Assembly: GCF_022829515.1 (NCBI RefSeq)
Contig: NZ_JAKSYL010000243.1
Location: 1 to 64,000 of the forward strand
DNA from: Methylobacterium sp. J-048
Lineage (GTDB): Bacteria > Pseudomonadota > Alphaproteobacteria > Rhizobiales > Beijerinckiaceae
DNA: 64,000 nt
Reading direction: 5' to 3'
Below are positions 59,832 to 64,000 of the stretch, one piece after another; the stretch's first letter is position 1, and each line of letters begins with the position of its first letter. The notes under the pieces were generated by a model, which saw only the letters and a program-made list of their open reading frames with translations, searched no databases and was not told the origin of the DNA. The position numbers and the translations under genes are program-made.

Positions 59832-61181
59832 TCAATGCGCGCTGCCGGTCTCGACGAATTTGAACACAAACACCGCCGCAATCACCCAGACCACCGGCTT
59901 CACCTCGCGCGCCCGGCCGGTCAGCAGCTTGAGGGCCGCGTAGGTGATGAAGCCGAAGGCGACACCGGTGGCGATCGAGTAGGTGAACGGCATCAGCAGC
60001 GCGGTCACGCAGGCTGGGATCACCTCGGTGGGGTCGTCCCAGGCGAGGTCGACGAGGTCCCGCAGCATCAGGCAGGCGACGTAGAACAGCGCCGGTGCGG
60101 TGGCGTAGGGCGGGACCGCGCCGGCCAGCGGCGCGAAGAACAGGCAGGCGAGGAACAGGACGGCAACGGTGGCAGCGGTGAGCCCGGTGCGGCCGCCCTC
60201 CGCCACCCCGGAGGCGCTCTCCAGATAGGCGGTGGTGCTCGACGTGCCGAGCAGCGAGCCCACGAAGATCGCGGCGGAATCGGCCATCAGGGCCCGGTCG
60301 AGGCGCTGCATCCGTCCGTCGATGAGCAGGCCGGCGCGGCTCGCCACGCCCATCAGCGTGCCGGTGGCGTCGAACAGCTCGACCAAAAAGAGCACCAGGA
60401 CGACGTGGAGCAGGCCGCCCGACAGGGCGCCGGAGAGGTCGAGGGCGAACAGCGTCGGGGCGATCGAGGGCGGCAGCGAGACCACGCCCTGGAAGGTGTT
60501 GCCGGCCCAGATGAAGCTCAGGACCGTCACGGTGAGGATGCTGGTGAGCAGCGCCGCCTTCACCTTCCGGGCGGAGAGCGCGGCGACCATCAGGAAGCCG
60601 ATCACCGCCAGCACCGTGCTCGGCTTGTGCAGGTCGCCGAGCGTCACGAAGGTCGCAGGGCTCGCGGCGATGATGCCGGCATTCTTGAGCGCGATCACGG
60701 CCAGGAACAGCCCGATCCCGACCGTGAGGGCGATCCGCATCGAGCGCGGGATGCCGTCGACGATGATCGCGCGCAGGCCCGTGAGCGTGACCACCAGGAA
60801 GCACAGCCCGGAGATGAACACCGCCCCGAGCGCGGCTTGCCAGGTGAAACCCATGCCGAGCACGACGACGTAGGCGAAATAGGCGTTGAGCCCCATCCCG
60901 GGGGCCAGGGCGATCGGGTAATTGGCGTAGAGCGCCATCACCAGTGAGCCCAGCGCCGCCACCAGGCAGGTCGCCACGAACACGGCGCCCCTGGGCATGC
61001 CGGCATCGGCCAGGATGTTGGGGTTGATGAAGACGATGTAGGCCATCGTCAGGAAGGTGGTCAGGCCGGCGAGCAGCTCCGTGCGCACGGTGGTGCCGTG
61101 CTCGGCGAGCCGGAACCGGCGCTCCAGGAAGCCCGCCCGGCCGGAATACTGGATCGCGGCCTCACGTTTGACGTCCATCAC
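59832..61181 (-). CDS. NCS2-type purine (guanine/hypoxanthine) permease
   Basis: 449 residues with about 12-14 hydrophobic segments. The start RTELLAGLTTFLTMAYIVFIN, shown to its recognisable core LLAGLTTFLTMAYI, and NPNILADAG, LAPGMGLNAYFAY and LGTSSTTAYLESASGVAEGGRTGL are landmarks of the AzgA/PbuG/GhxP group. It is a proton symporter for adenine, guanine or hypoxanthine. The ATG overlaps the stop of the molybdenum hydroxylase gene, so uptake and oxidation of a purine-type ring are probably linked. Last gene of its operon. Confidence 0.93.
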   Translation of the reverse strand: MMDVKREAAIQYSGRAGFLERRFRLAEHGTTVRTELLAGLTTFLTMAYIVFINPNILADAGMPRGAVFVATCLVAALGSLVMALYANYPIALAPGMGLNAYFAYVVVLGMGFTWQAALGAVFISGLCFLVVTLTGLRAIIVDGIPRSMRIALTVGIGLFLAVIALKNAGIIAASPATFVTLGDLHKPSTVLAVIGFLMVAALSARKVKAALLTSILTVTVLSFIWAGNTFQGVVSLPPSIAPTLFALDLSGALSGGLLHVVLVLFLVELFDATGTLMGVASRAGLLIDGRMQRLDRALMADSAAIFVGSLLGTSSTTAYLESASGVAEGGRTGLTAATVAVLFLACLFFAPLAGAVPPYATAPALFYVACLMLRDLVDLAWDDPTEVIPACVTALLMPFTYSIATGVAFGFITYAALKLLTGRAREVKPVVWVIAAVFVFKFVETGSAH

Positions 61182-63910
61182 CCCTCCCCGCTCACACCGG
61201 CCATCACGGCGCGAAAGATCCTGTCGGGCGCGAACGGCGTGGCGGTGAGCCGGGCTCCGGTGGCGTCACGAATCGCGTTGCCCAGCGCCGCTGCCACCGG
61301 ATTGTAGGGCGATTCGCTCATCGATTTCGCGCCGAGTGGCCCGACGCTGTCATGGGTCTTCGCGAACAGCACCTCGGTCTCCGGCACGTCGGCGCAGGCC
61401 GGGATGTGGTAGTCGCGCAGCGCCTGGGTGACGACCCGGCCGTCGGGATCGATCGAAAGGTCCTCGTAGAGTGCGGCTCCGATCGCCTGCGCGACCCCGC
61501 CCTCGACCTGGCCGCGGCACTGCATCGGGTTGATCACCGTGCCGGCGTCCGCAGCGTGGATGCTGCGGAGGATGCGGACCTCGCCGCTCACCGGATGGAC
61601 CGCCACCCGGAACGCCTGGACGTTGAACGCCACCGAGCGGGGGCTGCCGTCAGCCCGGCCCCGGGCCGCGAGCGGGCCGAGTTTTTCGAGGTCCAACGGA
61701 CCGCGCGGCGTCGTCATCACACCGTCCGCAAGCCGGCAGGCGGCCAACCCTACGCCGGATAGCTCCGCGGCGCGCTCCCGGATCAGCGCCGCCAGCGCCT
61801 CGGCCGCGCGGAGCACCGCGAGGCCGGCGACGACGGTGCCGGTGCTGCCATAGGCGCCGGTGTCGTGGCCGACCGCATCCGTGTCGGCGCCGGCGACGCG
61901 GACGCGGTCCGGCGCGAGGCCGAGCGCCGAGGCGGCGATCTGGCGATGGACCGTGGTGGTGCCGTTGCCGAACTCGGCTGTCCCGATCCGCACGGTGACG
62001 CGGCCGTCCTGATCCAGGCTGACCTGCGCGTCGGCGTGGTGGCCGCGGGGCGGGATCGTGTCGATCATGGCCATCGCCATGCCGGTGCCCGCACGCCAGC
62101 CGGTTTCCGGCTCCGGTCCCGGATCGGCCCGCAGGGCTTGCTGGACCCGGTCCAGGCACTGGTCGAGGCCGTAGCTGCCAAAGACGACATCGTGCGGCTC
62201 CAGGCTGTTCGACACCATCGGGTCGCCCGGCCGCACGGCGTTGATCCGGCGCAGGTCGAAGGGGTCGATGCCGAGGGACCGCGCGACCTCGTCGAGGGCC
62301 GATTCCAAGGCAAAGATCGTCTGGCTCAGGCCGTAGCCTCGGAAGGCGCCGGCCGGCACCGTGTTGGTGTAGACGGCGTAGCCATCGACCCGTTTGTTCG
62401 GGCAGGCATAGGCGGCCAGCACCTCGTTGCAGCCGTGATGGATCACGCCGCCGGCGTGGTTGCCGTAGGCACCCGTGTCCGAAAGCACGGCGAGGCTGAT
62501 CGCGGTGAGCCGCCCGTCCCGGCGGGCGCCGACCTTCACGGCAACCCTCATGGGGTGACGGGTGGTGGTGGCGGTGAATTGCTCCTGGCGGGTCAGCTCC
62601 CACATCACCGGGCGGCCGGTGCGCAGGACCGCGAGTGCGACGAGATCCTCGGTGAGCATCTCCTGCTTGCCGCCGAACCCGCCGCCGACGCGGTTGCAGA
62701 CCACGCGCACGGCGTCGCGATCGAGGCCGAACAGGTCGCACAGGGCGTCCCGGGTCAGGAACGGCACTTGGCTGCTGGTCCGGAGCGTGAGGCGCCCGTC
62801 GGGATCGCGCCAGCCAACGCAGCCATGGGTCTCCAGGGCGACGTGCTGGACCCGCTGTGACCGGAAGGTGTTTTCGTAGACCCAATCGGCCTCGGCGAAA
62901 CCCGCCTCGACATCGCCGACTTCGCCGTGGACTTCCGCGGCCAGGTTCGGGTGGCGCGTCAGCGGCGGCGCATCTTCGCTCGGCCGGTCGACCGGATCGT
63001 GGACCTTCGGGGCGTCGGCCACGAGGGCCTGATCCGGGTCGAGGAGCGCCGGTCGGACCGCGTAGGTGACGCGCAGCGCCCGGCAGCCGGCCTCCGCGGC
63101 CGCGACGGACTCGGCCACCACCGCGGCGACCCGCTGGCCGACGAAGCGCAGGATCGGATCGAGCACCCGCGTGTCGGCCGCGTCGTCGCGCGGATCCTGG
63201 TGGCGGCCGGTGGAGAACAGCCTTTGCGGTGAATCCGCATGGGTTAGGACCGCGACGACGCCGGGAACGGCATAGGCGTCCGCGGTGTCGATCGCCGCGA
63301 TGCGGGCATGGGCGTGGGGCGAGCGCAGGACCTTGAGATGGAGCGCGTCGGCCGGCGGCGCGTCGAGGGTGAAGCGGGCGCGCCCGGTCACCACCTGAGG
63401 GGCGGCCGGGGCGGGCAGGTTCCGGCCGATCGGATCGCCGTGCTCGACGGTGTCGCGATGGGCGATCCCCGCGATGGCATCCCGGATGGCGCGGTAGCCG
63501 GTGCAGCGGCAGAGATTGCCCTTCAGGGCGGTGCCGAGATCCCGCTGCTGGGCCTGATTCAGCGCGGCGGCGGTCATGATCATGCCCGGCGTACAGAAGC
63601 CGCACTGGAAGCCCTGGGCCGCCAGGAAGGCCGTCTGTACCGGATGCATCGCGTCGGGCGCCGGATCCCCCGGCCGGCAACCGCCGCCGAGCCCCTCGAT
63701 GGTGGTGACGCTGCGCCCCTCGGCCCGGAAGGCCGGGAGCAGGCAGCTATGGACGGGCTCGCCGTCGAGATGGATCGTGCAGGCGCCGCAATCGCCCGCG
63801 TCGCAGCCCTTCTTCACGCCGAACCAGCCGGCCTCGCGCAGATAGGTGCGCAGGCACTGGCCGGGGCGCGGCGCGCCGGCATGGGCGTGGCCGTTGATCG
63901 TGAGCCTCAT
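61178..63910 (-). CDS. Molybdenum hydroxylase, fused [2Fe-2S] and molybdopterin subunits (xanthine dehydrogenase family)
   Basis: 910 residues. Residues 1-75 form a plant-type [2Fe-2S] domain (Cys36, Cys41, Cys44, Cys56). Residues 90-150 form the second [2Fe-2S] domain (CGFCTPG and CRCTGY). From about residue 165 onward it is the molybdopterin subunit, with the a/b hammerhead, GGFGGKQEM, AFRGYG and GNGTTTVHRQ regions, and the catalytic Glu in GAKSMSESPYN near the C-terminus. The FAD subunit is encoded separately upstream with a 4-bp overlap. Substrate is probably a purine or N-heterocycle, given the coupled NCS2 permease; not proven. Confidence 0.92.
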   Translation of the reverse strand: MRLTINGHAHAGAPRPGQCLRTYLREAGWFGVKKGCDAGDCGACTIHLDGEPVHSCLLPAFRAEGRSVTTIEGLGGGCRPGDPAPDAMHPVQTAFLAAQGFQCGFCTPGMIMTAAALNQAQQRDLGTALKGNLCRCTGYRAIRDAIAGIAHRDTVEHGDPIGRNLPAPAAPQVVTGRARFTLDAPPADALHLKVLRSPHAHARIAAIDTADAYAVPGVVAVLTHADSPQRLFSTGRHQDPRDDAADTRVLDPILRFVGQRVAAVVAESVAAAEAGCRALRVTYAVRPALLDPDQALVADAPKVHDPVDRPSEDAPPLTRHPNLAAEVHGEVGDVEAGFAEADWVYENTFRSQRVQHVALETHGCVGWRDPDGRLTLRTSSQVPFLTRDALCDLFGLDRDAVRVVCNRVGGGFGGKQEMLTEDLVALAVLRTGRPVMWELTRQEQFTATTTRHPMRVAVKVGARRDGRLTAISLAVLSDTGAYGNHAGGVIHHGCNEVLAAYACPNKRVDGYAVYTNTVPAGAFRGYGLSQTIFALESALDEVARSLGIDPFDLRRINAVRPGDPMVSNSLEPHDVVFGSYGLDQCLDRVQQALRADPGPEPETGWRAGTGMAMAMIDTIPPRGHHADAQVSLDQDGRVTVRIGTAEFGNGTTTVHRQIAASALGLAPDRVRVAGADTDAVGHDTGAYGSTGTVVAGLAVLRAAEALAALIRERAAELSGVGLAACRLADGVMTTPRGPLDLEKLGPLAARGRADGSPRSVAFNVQAFRVAVHPVSGEVRILRSIHAADAGTVINPMQCRGQVEGGVAQAIGAALYEDLSIDPDGRVVTQALRDYHIPACADVPETEVLFAKTHDSVGPLGAKSMSESPYNPVAAALGNAIRDATGARLTATPFAPDRIFRAVMAGVSGEG

Positions 63911-64000
63911 ACTGAGGCCTCATCGGCCAGCGCGTCGCGGATCTCTTCGGCCAGGTGCCGGGTCATGTGCCGACGCCAATCCGGCCGTCCGTGCACGTCG
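63907..64000 (-). CDS. Molybdenum hydroxylase FAD-binding subunit, C-terminal end only
   Basis: The last 30 codons before a TGA at 63907-63909 read HGRPDWRRHMTRHLAEEIRD and ALADEASV, the typical end of CoxM/XdhA-type FAD-binding proteins (conserved WRR, then a helix). The stop overlaps the ATG of the fused Fe-S/molybdopterin gene (ATGA), which makes this the preceding gene of the operon. The remainder lies beyond the right edge. Confidence 0.75.
   Translation of the reverse strand, partial: DVHGRPDWRRHMTRHLAEEIRDALADEASV

Overview
The window is GC-rich, densely coded bacterial DNA from an alphaproteobacterium of the Hyphomicrobiales, most likely Methylobacterium or a close relative (inference). 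Pointers are an Irr-type Fur regulator divergent from fabA-fabB, an NDUFA12-type complex I accessory protein, DUF2155, a class II (B12-dependent) ribonucleotide reductase of alphaproteobacterial type, an F1 ATP synthase operon atpHAGDC without the F0 genes, and many short palindromic repeats between genes. I recognised no rRNA, tRNA, CRISPR array, prophage, transposase or plasmid function. The content is mainly chromosomal housekeeping.

Layout. 1-2.1 kb: end of a multiple-monosaccharide ABC importer (ATPase, permease). 2.1-9.3 kb: isoprenoid synthase, MtgA transglycosylase, argG, two thioredoxin-fold proteins, several small unknowns and a DUF4926/DUF6883 pair. 9.5-14.8 kb: atpHAGDC, with palindromic repeats in the atpA-atpG and atpD-atpC junctions. 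14.8-25 kb: CCA-adding enzyme, a Nudix CoA hydrolase/DUF1285 pair, a gluconolactonase-like protein, a thioesterase, HrpB helicase, and small secreted or membrane proteins. 25-28.8 kb: unsaturated fatty acid genes fabA, fabB and fabI beside divergent irr; a 38-codon gene and a strong terminator lie between fabB and fabI. 28.8-29.7 kb: repeat-filled spacer. 29.7-37.2 kb: SH3 protein, 2-hydroxyacid dehydrogenase, a small GIY-YIG nuclease gene framed by inverted hairpin repeats, a membrane cNMP-binding protein, an amine oxidase-like flavoprotein, a CysZ-like protein, an orphan efflux adaptor and a cupredoxin. 37.4-49.8 kb: GGDEF/EAL signalling protein, class II DAHP synthase, a stand-alone sigma region 1.1-like protein, glutathione reductase, O-antigen ligase-like protein, rpiA, phosphoglycolate phosphatase, aminotransferase. 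49.9-55.3 kb: DsbA-like protein, accB-accC, aat, DUF2155, NDUFA12. 55.8-59.6 kb: nrdJ with a long leader and a strong terminator. 59.8-64 kb: a translationally coupled operon of molybdenum hydroxylase subunits and an NCS2 purine permease.

The most unusual object is at 31.6-32.1 kb: a 99-codon GIY-YIG nuclease gene between two inward-facing inverted copies of a hairpin repeat. The hairpin loops differ in sequence but keep base pairing, which suggests a compact nuclease-plus-palindrome cassette. Several other repeat families occupy the spacers: an AGAGCATC...CCGAA hairpin near accB/accC, long composite repeats at 36.5, 45 and 53.1 kb, a 28-bp perfect inverted repeat at 36.6 kb, and CCTCCCC-GGGGAGG hairpins in the atp operon. 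All functional statements come from reading the translated sequence and from memory of protein families; no database search was possible.
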